From Erysipelotrichaceae bacterium (GTDB lineage: Bacteria; Bacillota_I; Bacilli_A; Erysipelotrichales; Erysipelotrichaceae), in contig JAUNJW010000029.1 of NCBI GenBank assembly GCA_030533035.1, positions 1 to 12,074 on the forward strand: a stretch of 12,074 nt of DNA, written 5' to 3'. Position numbers and translations under genes: made by a program. Below the pieces are notes generated by a model that saw only the letters and a list, made by a program, of their open reading frames with translations, did no database searches and was not told where the DNA came from. Below are positions 1-8,261 of this stretch, one piece after another. The first letter of the stretch is position 1. Every line of letters begins with the position of its first letter.

Positions 1-211
1 CCGGATCAATATGGCGGATGTGCTTGAGGTTGAATGTGCCGAGTTTCTGCAGATTCGGCAGATTGAACGATTCAACGCTTTCAGCGATATGGCCGACTGT
101 GTCGGCGCCTTCATCACCGTAAAGATATGAATCCGGTGCGCTGCCGAATCCCCATGAATCAACCACAATGGTGAAGATTCTTCTGAATCGTTCATTTTTT
201 CTTTCTGTCAT
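1..211 (-). CDS. deoB: Phosphopentomutase, N-terminal 70 residues (partial, runs off left edge)
   Basis: DeoB interconverts (deoxy)ribose 1-phosphate and 5-phosphate, linking nucleoside phosphorolysis to the pentose phosphate and deoxyribose-phosphate routes in the cytoplasm. The visible N-terminus reads [14 protein letters not shown], then [13 protein letters not shown], then NLPNLQKLG. These match the start of Bacillus-type phosphopentomutases, including the first metal-ligand Asp (D18 here). The ATG at 211 has a good ribosome binding site (AAGGAG, about 9 bases upstream) and gives a 20-base overlap with the end of xerD. An alternative ATG at 195 would start MNERFRRIF, closer to the Bacillus length, and would form an ATGA overlap with the xerD stop, but its Shine-Dalgarno is weak. 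xerD followed by deoB (drm) is a known arrangement in Bacillus. The C-terminal part lies outside the window. Confidence 0.9.
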   Translation of the reverse strand, partial: MTERKNERFRRIFTIVVDSWGFGSAPDSYLYGDEGADTVGHIAESVESFNLPNLQKLGTFNLKHIRHIDP

Positions 212-1112
212 TGCCTAGATCTCCTTCCAGAGCTGCCGGATGGAATTTCCGGTACCCTTCAAACAGCTGTGAATCAGCGACATGTGTATAGATTTCTGTT
301 GTGGATATGTCAGCGTGGCCGAGCATCTCCTGGATGCTGCGGAGGTCGGCGCCGCCTTTGAGCAGATGGGTGGCATAGCTGTGGCGCAGCTTGTGCGGTG
401 TAATGTGCTTGGCAAAGCCGAGTTCCGTGCATTTGTTTTCCAGAAGCAGTTCCACTGACCTCGGGGTGACACGGCGGCCGAAGCGGTTGATGAAGAACAG
501 CTGTGTCTTTTTCTTCATAAACAGCGGCCGCACAACATCGCGGTACTGCTTCAGAAGAGGAATGGAACCCCGGGCAACCGGGACAATTCTTTCCTTGTCC
601 CCTTTTCCCAGAACCCTCAGCCTTGCCGAGTCAAGATCCACCCTGGCCAGTGTCAGGGAAGTGACTTCGGAAACCCGCAGGCCGCACGAGTAGATCATTT
701 CCAGCAGGGCATGCTGCATCAGCTGGGTGGGATCGCTGCCGTCAAACGAGTTCATCAGGGCGGCGACTTCCTCCTCCGTGCACCAGACGGGAAGTCTTTC
801 CACCCCTCTGGATACCGTCAGGCTGCGGGAGGGATCCTCCTTGTCATACATGAAGGCATAGTCACGGTGGAATGAGCGGATGCTGGCAGCCATTCTCGCC
901 AGTGTTGTGGAAGCTTTGTCACGGCTGCCTTCAATGATGAAGTCCTGGATCAGATACGGCGTGATGTCGTCGGTGTCATCGATCCCCTGCTCTTCGAGCC
1001 AGGCGAAATACTGTTTCAGATCCTCGGTATAGGAAGATACTGTCCGCGGGCTTTTGCCTTCGTTGACACGGATCCTGACAAGATAATCCTTCAGCGCTTT
1101 GTCAGTTTTCAT
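192..1112 (-). CDS. xerD: Site-specific tyrosine recombinase XerD
   Basis: XerD is one of the cytoplasmic recombinases that resolve chromosome dimers at dif sites near the terminus. The protein is 306 residues, normal for the family. It has an N-terminal SAM-like core-binding domain (about 1-90) and a C-terminal catalytic domain (about 105-290). The full active-site set is visible: R146 in CGLRVSEV, K170 in LGKGDKER, H240 and R243 in [11 protein letters not shown]266 in LGHADIS, and nucleophile Y275 in EIYTHV. The spacing follows E. coli XerD closely. The ATG at 1112 has a strong GGAGG five bases upstream and overlaps the end of dinB by 11 bases. No integrase-type extra domain or att-like repeat was seen, so this is the housekeeping enzyme. 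XerC is possible from sequence alone, but the downstream deoB neighbour favours XerD. Confidence 0.92.
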   Translation of the reverse strand: MKTDKALKDYLVRIRVNEGKSPRTVSSYTEDLKQYFAWLEEQGIDDTDDITPYLIQDFIIEGSRDKASTTLARMAASIRSFHRDYAFMYDKEDPSRSLTVSRGVERLPVWCTEEEVAALMNSFDGSDPTQLMQHALLEMIYSCGLRVSEVTSLTLARVDLDSARLRVLGKGDKERIVPVARGSIPLLKQYRDVVRPLFMKKKTQLFFINRFGRRVTPRSVELLLENKCTELGFAKHITPHKLRHSYATHLLKGGADLRSIQEMLGHADISTTEIYTHVADSQLFEGYRKFHPAALEGDLGNDRKKK

Positions 1113-2286
1113 GACGGCCTCCGTTAATCAGGGAACTTGCCCTGACAAATGCCCTGGTGCCGATCCGGCGGTTGAGATCCGCCATGACTTCCTTCAGTTC
1201 CTGCTTTGAATATTCTTTTTCATCAAACAGGTTCATCTGGGAAACATAGAAGGCGTCATTGGTGAAATCGGAGACGGAGATGCCGATCAGCCGTACTGCT
1301 TCGCCTTCATCCCAGTTTTCATCAAAAAGTTCCATTGCCTTAACAAACAGGTCATCCGCCCGCCAGAGTGGTTCGTTTGCCCTTAATGAGCGGTCGGCGT
1401 TGCGGAAGTTGTAATAGCAGATCCGTAATGAGATCCTGTAGCCGGCCTTGTCGGCTTTACGCAGACGCTGTGACAGTTTTCTGGACAGCAGCCGGATCAG
1501 GCCGCGGATTTCATCATAGTCAGTGATATCTTCCAGCAGCGTTTCCGAAACACCCATCGATTTGGAGTCGCGTTCTGAGACAATCTGACGGCCGTCAATG
1601 CCCTTTGCCCGGGCAATGATATCTTCTGTGTTTTTCCCGAAAACAGGCTTCAGAGCGGCCGGATCGGGGTAATTTGCAAGATCTCCGATGGTTTTGATGT
1701 TCAGCTCTTCCATCAGCGGCAGCGTGCGCCTGCCGATCCCGCGCATTTCACTGATCTCCAGCGGCCACATTTTGGCCGGGACGTCGCGGATTCTAAGAAC
1801 TGTGATGCCCATCGGCTTTTTCATGTCCGAGGCCATCTTGGCAAGGAACATGTTGGGACCGACCCCGATGGAACACGGAATTCCCGTCTCTTCCAGGATG
1901 CGGTGCTGCAGCTTCCATGCCAGGTCCAGCGGCCTTTCATATTTCATGATCTCTTCCGTCATGTCGGCATAGCATTCATCTATGCTTGCCTGTTCGATCA
2001 TGTCGGTATACTCCCGGACAATCGACATGAACTGGTCAGAGAGCTCACGGTACCAGCTGTAATGGCCGCTGATGACAATCAGGTCGCGGCATCTGTGCAT
2101 GGCTTCCGTAATCGGCATGGCGGAATGAACGCCGAATTTCCTTGCCTCATAGCTGCATGTCGATACGACGGAACGGCGGGTGACGCCGCTGACCGCAACC
2201 GGCTTGCCTTTCAGGGAGGGATCAAGGAGAATTTCCGCGCTGGCGAAGAAGGCGTTGAGATCGATGTGGAAATAGACCCTGGCCAT
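1102..2286 (-). CDS. dinB: DNA polymerase IV (Y-family translesion polymerase)
   Basis: Pol IV copies past damaged template bases with low fidelity. The protein is 394 residues, between E. coli (351) and Bacillus (about 412) homologues. The N-terminal motif HIDLNAFFASAE carries catalytic D9 and the steric-gate F14. The second catalytic motif SIDECYADMT holds D103 and E104. Thumb and little-finger regions follow, including a helix-hairpin-helix-like stretch around MRGIGRRTLPLMEEL. Near the C-terminus QMNLF (350-354) fits the consensus for binding the beta sliding clamp. The start codon overlaps the recN stop by one base (TGATG), with AAGGAA about nine bases upstream. Placement between recN and xerD makes a three-gene DNA-maintenance block. 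No LexA-type operator was found next to the gene, so separate SOS control is not evident. Confidence 0.94.
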   Translation of the reverse strand: MARVYFHIDLNAFFASAEILLDPSLKGKPVAVSGVTRRSVVSTCSYEARKFGVHSAMPITEAMHRCRDLIVISGHYSWYRELSDQFMSIVREYTDMIEQASIDECYADMTEEIMKYERPLDLAWKLQHRILEETGIPCSIGVGPNMFLAKMASDMKKPMGITVLRIRDVPAKMWPLEISEMRGIGRRTLPLMEELNIKTIGDLANYPDPAALKPVFGKNTEDIIARAKGIDGRQIVSERDSKSMGVSETLLEDITDYDEIRGLIRLLSRKLSQRLRKADKAGYRISLRICYYNFRNADRSLRANEPLWRADDLFVKAMELFDENWDEGEAVRLIGISVSDFTNDAFYVSQMNLFDEKEYSKQELKEVMADLNRRIGTRAFVRASSLINGGRHEN

Positions 2287-3926
2287 CAGCCGCGGTTCCT
2301 TTCTATCAGTTCCTGTGCCGCCGCCAGGGATGATTTTGTGATTTCACCGCTGGCAATCAGGGCAAGCTGTTCCGTAAATTCCTGAGGATCCATCAGATGG
2401 ACCTCAGTCCTTGTGTTGGTATCGTCAGATGATTTTGACACATGGTAATGCATATCGGCGCAGGCGGCCACCTGGGCCAGATGGGTTACCGAGAATACCT
2501 GGCAGTCCTTTGCCAGTGATTTCATTTTGCGGCCGATCGCTGTGGCGACCGGGCCGGAAACACCGGTGTCGATTTCATCAAAGATAACCGTCTGGATTCC
2601 CTGAAGTCTTGTGAAGATTTCCTTGAGGCCGAGCATAAGCCGGCTCAGTTCGCCGCCGCTGGCAGTCAGGGAAAGCGGCTTGAGATCCTCTCCCCTGTTC
2701 ATTGAAATCAGGAATTCCACCCGGTCGATTCCGGTACGGGAAGCACTGCGGTCAGTGATTTCAGTTTTGAAGCGGGCATTTTCAAGCATGAGATCGCACA
2801 GATTTGCGCGGATCAGCTCATCAAGCTCATGGCTGCGTTTTCTGCGGACATCCGAAAGTTTCTGCGCTTTTTTGAGATATGCGCTGTATGCCGCTTCGAC
2901 TTCCCTGTTTTTCTTTTCAAGATATTCCGCCCGGTGGGTGATCATCTCCACCTGTCTTTCCATTTCATCCGCTTTTTCATTGATGATCTCAATTGTCCGG
3001 CCGTATTTTCTCTTCAGCCTCTGGATTTCAAAGAGACGCTCTTCGATGGCGTTGATTTCTTCTTCAGAGAAATCATAGCTCTCATAATAATCGCGCAGCT
3101 GTTCCACGGCATCGTTGAGGGAGTAATAGCTGTCAGAAACCGTTTCGCTGATTTCATCCGCTTTTTCCGTATGCATGGAGGCGACCGTTTTCATCAGTTC
3201 ATAGAACGGTCCGGAAATCTGTTCGTCATAAAGCTCAAAAACCGCTGTCAGCTTTTCCAGTGAGGACTTCATCGAGCGGTACTGTTTTTCTTTTGCCGCG
3301 AGTTCCTCTTCTTCCCCTTCCTGCAGTTTTGCCGAACGGATCTCATCGATCTGGTAATTAAGGAATTCGAGATCATTTTCGTTATAGGTTTCCGTCAGCG
3401 CCTGTTCCCGTTCTTCCTTCAGACGGTCATAGATGTCAAAGGCTTCCTTTGTCTGTTCAAGAAGATCCCTGTCATCCAGGAATTCGTCGAGAAGACGCTC
3501 ATGGCTGGCGGTGTTGAGCAGATAGGCATTGTCACGCTGGCCATGGATGTCAATTTCATATTTCAGGGTTTCCCGCAGCAGTGACAGCGGCACGATCCGG
3601 TGGTCGATCCGGGCGCTGGATTTGCCGGAAGAAAGGATTTCCCTGGTAAATGTGACGTCATCCGAAACTTCAAATCCGGCTTCCTTCAGAACACTCAGGG
3701 CATGGGGATCGTCACTCAGGTCAAATGTTCCCTCAATGACGGCCTTCTCCTTTCCTTTCATGACAAAAGAGGAGCTTGCCCGCTCCGCTGCCAGTAATGA
3801 AATTGCGTCAATCATGATCGATTTGCCGGCGCCTGTTTCGCCGGTAAATGAACTGAATCCTTTTTCAAATTCAAGATTCACTTCATCGATCAGGACAAAA
3901 TTCCGGATGTATAGGTTTCTGATCAT
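2286..3926 (-). CDS. recN: DNA repair protein RecN (SMC-like ATPase)
   Basis: RecN is an SMC-family ATPase recruited early to double-strand breaks. The 546 residues are typical of the family. Walker A is GETGAGKS (29-36). The ABC signature SGGE lies at 423-426, Walker B VIFDE has D450 and E451, and the H-loop THLAQVA has H482. Between them is a long charged stretch (about 150-370) with heptad-like Glu/Lys/Leu content, expected to form the antiparallel coiled coil. The C-terminal IASGEITKSSLAAAQEL is the usual RecN ending. The ATG at 3926 is preceded by AGGA at eight bases. There is a 19-base gap from dxs. In many Bacillota tlyA and argR/ahrC sit between dxs and recN; both are absent here. Confidence 0.95.
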   Translation of the reverse strand: MIRNLYIRNFVLIDEVNLEFEKGFSSFTGETGAGKSIMIDAISLLAAERASSSFVMKGKEKAVIEGTFDLSDDPHALSVLKEAGFEVSDDVTFTREILSSGKSSARIDHRIVPLSLLRETLKYEIDIHGQRDNAYLLNTASHERLLDEFLDDRDLLEQTKEAFDIYDRLKEEREQALTETYNENDLEFLNYQIDEIRSAKLQEGEEEELAAKEKQYRSMKSSLEKLTAVFELYDEQISGPFYELMKTVASMHTEKADEISETVSDSYYSLNDAVEQLRDYYESYDFSEEEINAIEERLFEIQRLKRKYGRTIEIINEKADEMERQVEMITHRAEYLEKKNREVEAAYSAYLKKAQKLSDVRRKRSHELDELIRANLCDLMLENARFKTEITDRSASRTGIDRVEFLISMNRGEDLKPLSLTASGGELSRLMLGLKEIFTRLQGIQTVIFDEIDTGVSGPVATAIGRKMKSLAKDCQVFSVTHLAQVAACADMHYHVSKSSDDTNTRTEVHLMDPQEFTEQLALIASGEITKSSLAAAQELIERNRG

Positions 3927-3945
3927 ATCAAATATCCTGTCTGAT

Positions 3946-5805
3946 TCAGCTTTCTTTCAGCGCCTCGTTGATCACGGCGGAAAGATCGATGTGAATTTCC
4001 TTTCTGAGCTGGTTGATGCTGCCCTGTCCGATATATTCATCGCCGATGCCGAATCTCCTCAGATTCAGAGTGATTTTTTCATCATTTGCGTATTCAAGAA
4101 TTGCGCTGGAAAGGCCGCCGGCTTTCATGTCGGATTCATAGACGATCAGTTTCTTTCCTTCACCCGCCAGCCGTTCGATCAGAGAAGTGTCAAGCGGCTT
4201 GAGGAAACGGCAGTTGACTACCGTGACAGGCAGATCATTCACCCGTACTTTTTCACAGACAGGTTCCACCAGGTCGCCGTATGTCAGGATGCAGACTCTG
4301 TTTTCCTCTTTGTCATTGAATAAAGTCCAGGAACCGATTTCGACCGGCCGGGCTTCACACAGATCCGAGGTTTTGATCTTTCCCTTGGGGAAGCGGATCG
4401 CGAACGGATGATTCTGCGCAAAGGCGCAGGCAAGAATATCCCTGGCGTCCTGGGCATCAGCCGGCTGGGCTATGATCAGGTTGGGAATCGGTCTGAGAAT
4501 TCCCGGATCAAAAACTCCGTGGTGGGTTTCGCCGTCATCGCCGACAAGGCCGGCATGGTCAATGCCGATGACAACCGGCAGATCCATGCGGCAGATGTCA
4601 TGGTTGATCTGGTCATAGGCCCGCTGCAGGAATGAACTGTAGATTTCCAGGAACGGACGCTTGCCGCTGATGGCAAGGCCGGCCGCGAATGTGGTGGCGT
4701 GTTCTTCGGCAATTCCGCAGTCAAAAGACCGTTTCGGATAGCGGGCAAAGAATCTGTTCAGGCAGGATCCGGTCACCATGGCCGGTGTGATCGCGATGAT
4801 ATCCTGGTTTGTTTCAGCCATATCGCAGAGTTCATCCGCGATCATGCCGCTCCAGGACTTCCAGCCTTCGGGGATGGAAACCAGCGGCTTGCCGGTCTTG
4901 ACATCGAACGGGCCGACGCCGTGCCATAATCCTTCGCGGTCAGCTTCGCAGGGGATATAGCCTCTTCCCTTCTGGGTGATGACATGGACAACAATCGGGC
5001 CGTCATGCTGGGCAGCCGCCCGCAGTACCTGGATCAGATCATGGAGGTTGTGGCCGTCAACCGGACCGATGTAGTCGATATTGAATTCTTCAAACACACC
5101 GCCGTCAATCACCGCGTCCCTGACTGTGTCCTTGAACGCCTTGAGGCCGTTGTAGACAGAAGCGCCGAAGGAATTGGTCCGCAGGTTCTTCTTCATGTTG
5201 GCCTTGATTTTCGTATAGGTCTTCGAGCTTCTGAGTCTCGAGAAACCGGAAGTCAGGGCGCCGACATTTCTGGAAATGGACATTTTGTTGTCATTGAAAA
5301 CAATGACCATGTTCTTCCGTTCGCTGCCGATTTCATTGAGGGCTTCCAGGGCCATGCCGCTGGAGAGAGCGCCGTCGCCGATGACCGGGACAACCTGGTA
5401 TGTCTCATTGTTCAGATCCCTGGCAACAGCCATGCCGAGCGCGGCTGAAAGAGAAGTTGAGGAATGCCCCGCTTCCCAGACGTCATGCTCGCTTTCACAT
5501 CTTTTCTGGAATCCGGAAAGGCCTTTGTACTGGCGCAGCTTCGGGAACTGGTCCGCCCTGCCGGTCAGGATCTTATGTGTATAGCACTGGTGGCCGACGT
5601 CAAAGAACACCTTGTCGGAAGGTGTGCTGAAAACATAATGAAGAGCGATCGTCAGTTCAACAACCCCGAGATTGCTGGCGAGATGACCGCCGGTTTTTGA
5701 AATATTGCTGATCAGGAATTCCCTGATTTCAGCTGAAAGTTCTTCCATTTCGTGAATGGTCATGAACTTGAGAAAATCCGGATTCTTGATGGTGCTCAGA
5801 TCCAT
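3946..5805 (-). CDS. dxs: 1-deoxy-D-xylulose-5-phosphate synthase
   Basis: Dxs condenses pyruvate with glyceraldehyde 3-phosphate using thiamine diphosphate, the first committed step of the MEP isoprenoid pathway, and also supplies thiamine and pyridoxal synthesis. The length of 619 residues is standard. Seen in order: H41 in GGHLASNLGVVE; DVGHQCYTHKILTG; the ThDP/Mg motif GDG (143-145) ending in NDN (171-173); QKGRGYIPCE; catalytic Glu E367 in AEEHATTFAAGLA; and VGDDGETHHGVFD in the pyrimidine-binding domain. A transketolase C-terminal domain follows. The start at 5805 has a perfect AGGAGG five bases upstream, overlapping the ispA stop codon, so strong translation independent of ispA is expected. 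The gene lies nine bases from ispA, so entry enzyme and chain-elongating enzyme are co-expressed. Confidence 0.97.
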   Translation of the reverse strand: MDLSTIKNPDFLKFMTIHEMEELSAEIREFLISNISKTGGHLASNLGVVELTIALHYVFSTPSDKVFFDVGHQCYTHKILTGRADQFPKLRQYKGLSGFQKRCESEHDVWEAGHSSTSLSAALGMAVARDLNNETYQVVPVIGDGALSSGMALEALNEIGSERKNMVIVFNDNKMSISRNVGALTSGFSRLRSSKTYTKIKANMKKNLRTNSFGASVYNGLKAFKDTVRDAVIDGGVFEEFNIDYIGPVDGHNLHDLIQVLRAAAQHDGPIVVHVITQKGRGYIPCEADREGLWHGVGPFDVKTGKPLVSIPEGWKSWSGMIADELCDMAETNQDIIAITPAMVTGSCLNRFFARYPKRSFDCGIAEEHATTFAAGLAISGKRPFLEIYSSFLQRAYDQINHDICRMDLPVVIGIDHAGLVGDDGETHHGVFDPGILRPIPNLIIAQPADAQDARDILACAFAQNHPFAIRFPKGKIKTSDLCEARPVEIGSWTLFNDKEENRVCILTYGDLVEPVCEKVRVNDLPVTVVNCRFLKPLDTSLIERLAGEGKKLIVYESDMKAGGLSSAILEYANDEKITLNLRRFGIGDEYIGQGSINQLRKEIHIDLSAVINEALKES

Positions 5806-5814
5806 GTGGGCCTC

Positions 5815-6654
5815 CTACTTCGTGCGGTTCTGAATGCCTGTGATCAGTTCCTTCATTGCCGCGGAATCAAAGCCGCTGAATGTTTCGGTTTCCCGGATGC
5901 ATTCCCCATACAGCCGGTTCATCAGTGCTTCCGCTTCTTCTATCCCCAGAAGAGTGACGCTTGTCACTTTGTCATTATTGGAATCGGAGGTGCTTTTGCC
6001 GAACTCTTCCGGTGTCAGGCGGACATCCATGATGTCATCCTGGATCTGGAAGGCAAGACCGAGCTTTTCCCCGACCTGATGCCATTTTTCCTCATCTTCG
6101 GAATGGCCTGCGATCCAGCACGCGATCATCAGCGGCGCGCTGAGCAGACAGCCGGTTTTGTAGCGGTGAACCTTTTTGAGATCTTCCCAGCCTGTTACCC
6201 CGCTGACTTCTCCCATGTCGAGATCCTGTCCGAGAACCATGCCGCCGCTGCCGGCCATTTCCGCAAGAATGCGGGCTCCGCTGACTCTGACAGCGTCGTC
6301 CGCGTCAGCCTTGAGAGCAGTCTCAAAGGCATATGTCAGCAGGCCGTCGCCGGCAAGAATTGCCGTTGCTTCGTCAAACTGGCGGTGGCACGTCGGTCTG
6401 CCCCTTCTCAGATCGTCGTTGTCCATCGCCGGCAGGTCATCATGAATAAGCGAATATGTGTGAATCATTTCGATCGCGCTGGCAAAACTGTCGCCTTTTT
6501 CTTCTTCAATGCCATAGCCTTTCAGGGCGGTATAAAGCAGGGCCGGGCGGATGCGTTTGCCGCCGGCCATCAGCGAATACCGCATGGCTTCGCGCACACG
6601 GCTTTCGGGAAGAAGATCAATTTTGCCCTCAAGCAGTTCCTCAAATCTCTGCAT
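5815..6654 (-). CDS. ispA: Short-chain polyprenyl diphosphate synthase (farnesyl diphosphate synthase type)
   Basis: The enzyme adds isopentenyl diphosphate to allylic primers, most likely making farnesyl diphosphate (C15) for undecaprenyl and quinone synthesis. It has 279 residues from the chosen start. GGKRIRP (31-37) binds pyrophosphate. The first Asp-rich motif, HDDLPAMDNDDLRRG (71-85), has the two-residue insertion typical of bacterial type II FPP synthases. The second is QIQDDIMD, with D206, D207 and D210. Y67, five residues before the first motif, fits a short product. The frame stays open further upstream, but the ATG at 6654 is favoured: it has GGTGA five bases upstream and gives MQRFEELL, in line with the family N-terminus. 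It overlaps xseB by 14 bases. A geranylgeranyl product cannot be excluded. Confidence 0.93.
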   Translation of the reverse strand: MQRFEELLEGKIDLLPESRVREAMRYSLMAGGKRIRPALLYTALKGYGIEEEKGDSFASAIEMIHTYSLIHDDLPAMDNDDLRRGRPTCHRQFDEATAILAGDGLLTYAFETALKADADDAVRVSGARILAEMAGSGGMVLGQDLDMGEVSGVTGWEDLKKVHRYKTGCLLSAPLMIACWIAGHSEDEEKWHQVGEKLGLAFQIQDDIMDVRLTPEEFGKSTSDSNNDKVTSVTLLGIEEAEALMNRLYGECIRETETFSGFDSAAMKELITGIQNRTK

Positions 6655-6865
6655 TGCTGTCACCGCCGTTTTTAGCCAGCAGGTCGCTGACCTGTTTTTC
6701 AAAATTCCTGAGTGTCTGATCACAGTCGTGAACCAGCTTCAGGCCTTCTTCAAAAAGACCGATCGTTTCATCAAGAGGCTTTTCATTTGCCTCCAGCTGG
6801 CGGACGATTTCCTCCAGTCTGGCCATCGACTGTTCAAATGTCATTTCTTTCTTTGCCTGTGCCAT
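6641..6865 (-). CDS. xseB: Exodeoxyribonuclease VII small subunit
   Basis: XseB is the small partner of XseA. Several copies bind each large subunit and are needed for an active exonuclease VII, which degrades single-stranded DNA from both ends. The 74 residues include the family signature MTFEQSMARLEEIVRQLE, then the LDETIGLFEEGLKLV helix, forming the expected two-helix hairpin. The ATG at 6865 (MAQAKKEM) was chosen because GGAGG at 6872-6876 lies six bases upstream. An in-frame ATG at 6886 lacks this, and one at 6844 would remove part of the leader. The start lies inside xseA, giving a 32-base overlap. The C-terminus overlaps ispA. Confidence 0.93.
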   Translation of the reverse strand: MAQAKKEMTFEQSMARLEEIVRQLEANEKPLDETIGLFEEGLKLVHDCDQTLRNFEKQVSDLLAKNGGDSNAEI

Positions 6866-8261
6866 CTGTTTCCTCCGTCCGGTCAACCGCCGCCCTGATC
6901 AGGCCGTCTGTCACCCGGATGTCTATCATGTCGCTGACGTCCACGTCATGGACGCTGCGGACTGTCTTTGAATCTTTCATTGCAATGCTGTAGCCGCGGG
7001 CCAGCACCTTGAGCGGTGAATACGCGTCGAGCAGCGCCGCCGAACGGCTGAGCCGGTTCGTCCTGCTTTCATAAGCCGCCGCAATACTATTGTCCAGACT
7101 GTCTTTCAGGGCATTGCTTTCTTTTTCATAACCGGCAAGGATCTGTTTCATCCCCATTGCCAGCCGCAGCCTGTCATTGCTGATACGGCTGTCCATTTTT
7201 CTTGTATAGCCGGTGATCTGGCCGGTAAAACGGGTCGCTGTCTCATGGAAAAGCGTCCGCTTTCTTACCGTCAGCGATTCCGTATGCATGAGCTTCTCGC
7301 GCAGTGTGTCCAGACGCATGGCCCAGTCGCTGTAAAGCCGCTGCGGATTGCGGATCACCGGATGTGAGGCATATCTGTCAAGCCGCTGTCTCTCATAGGA
7401 AAGACGGCGCGCGGCAGCATTCTTGATTCTTGCTTTCCTGCCGGCAAGGTCCTGAAGCACCTCATTGATATCCGGCAAAGCTGTTTCCACCGCGCCGGTC
7501 GGTGTATTGGCTCTGACATCCGCCGTAAAATCAGCCAGGGTGAAATCGATCTCATGGCCGATGCCGGTGATGACAGGTGTATTCATTGCGTAAATAAAGC
7601 GGGCCAGTGCTTCGTCATTGAAACACCATAAATCTTCTATGGATCCGCCGCCGCGCACCAGCATGATCAGCTGATGGCCGCCCATGTCGGCCCTCTTAAG
7701 AGCTTCGATGATTTTCGGCGGGGCGTCCATTCCCTGAACAGGACAGGGATATTCCGTGATTTTTGTGACGGGCCAGCGTTTGCGCACCGTAATCAGGACA
7801 TCCTCCCTGGCTGCGGTGTTGTTTCCGGTGACCAGGGCAATATCCGAAGGATACAGCGGCAGCTGTTTTTTATGAGCCTGATCGAACAGACCCTCCGCGG
7901 CCAGCTTTTTTTTGAGCAGTTCCAGCTGCTGGTAAAGATCGCCGATCCCGGCCGGCTTCATACCGGTTACGACCAGCTGCAGCGAACCCTGGGCGGGATA
8001 GATGCTGACATTGCCCCTGACAACAACTTTGGTGCCGTTTTTTACTTCAAAGCGGACATTGCGGTTGCTGGAGGCAAACATCACGCAGTTCATTGCGGAA
8101 CTGCTGTCTTTCAGTGAAAAATACCAGTGCCCGCTGTAGGGCTGGCGCAGGTTGGAGATCTCCCCTTCCACCAGTACACCGGACAGCACAGGATCGCTTT
8201 CCATCGAAGTCCGGATGTAGCTGAGCAGCCTGGAAACACTGACAACCCTTCTTTCACTCAT
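6834..8261 (-). CDS. xseA: Exodeoxyribonuclease VII large subunit
   Basis: XseA is the catalytic subunit of exonuclease VII, which trims single-stranded DNA in mismatch repair and damage processing. The 475 residues are slightly longer than many homologues. An N-terminal OB-fold (about 5-105) carries VEGEISNLRQ and GHWYFSLKD. The nuclease domain includes D154, R203 in VRGGGSIEDLW, and H236 and D239 in GIGHEIDFTLADF, aligning with the four E. coli catalytic positions D155, R205, H238 and D241. A long helical, Arg-rich segment (about 265-425) should form the coiled-coil stalk that binds XseB. It ends with SPLKVLARGYSI and a beta barrel. Before the catalytic Asp the usual SPTGAAIRD is GNNTAARED. 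The start makes an ATGA overlap with the nusB stop, and no Shine-Dalgarno is visible, so translation probably depends on ribosomes finishing nusB. Confidence 0.95.
   Translation of the reverse strand: MSERRVVSVSRLLSYIRTSMESDPVLSGVLVEGEISNLRQPYSGHWYFSLKDSSSAMNCVMFASSNRNVRFEVKNGTKVVVRGNVSIYPAQGSLQLVVTGMKPAGIGDLYQQLELLKKKLAAEGLFDQAHKKQLPLYPSDIALVTGNNTAAREDVLITVRKRWPVTKITEYPCPVQGMDAPPKIIEALKRADMGGHQLIMLVRGGGSIEDLWCFNDEALARFIYAMNTPVITGIGHEIDFTLADFTADVRANTPTGAVETALPDINEVLQDLAGRKARIKNAAARRLSYERQRLDRYASHPVIRNPQRLYSDWAMRLDTLREKLMHTESLTVRKRTLFHETATRFTGQITGYTRKMDSRISNDRLRLAMGMKQILAGYEKESNALKDSLDNSIAAAYESRTNRLSRSAALLDAYSPLKVLARGYSIAMKDSKTVRSVHDVDVSDMIDIRVTDGLIRAAVDRTEETDGTGKERNDI

Noticed and set aside
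192..1112. Tyrosine recombinase as a sign of an integrated mobile element
   Set aside because: Length, motif spacing and operon position between dinB and deoB match housekeeping XerD; no att-like repeats, tRNA target or phage genes are nearby.
1847..1854. AACATGTT, considered as part of a LexA/SOS operator
   Set aside because: It lies inside dinB coding sequence, not at a promoter, and lacks the flanking CGAAC...GTTCG bases of a Bacillota LexA box.
3529..4323. Plus-strand open frame of about 264 residues opposite recN and dxs
   Set aside because: Antisense shadow of two clear genes; no family features.
5752..6675. Plus-strand open frame of about 300 residues opposite ispA and the start of dxs
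   Set aside because: It lies entirely antisense to well-supported genes, has no recognisable domain, and is explained by codon bias leaving the opposite strand free of stops.
6655..6723. N-terminal extension of IspA from an ATG at 6723
   Set aside because: The extra 23 residues are unlike the family, have no ribosome site, and overlap xseB extensively; the ATG at 6654 is better supported.
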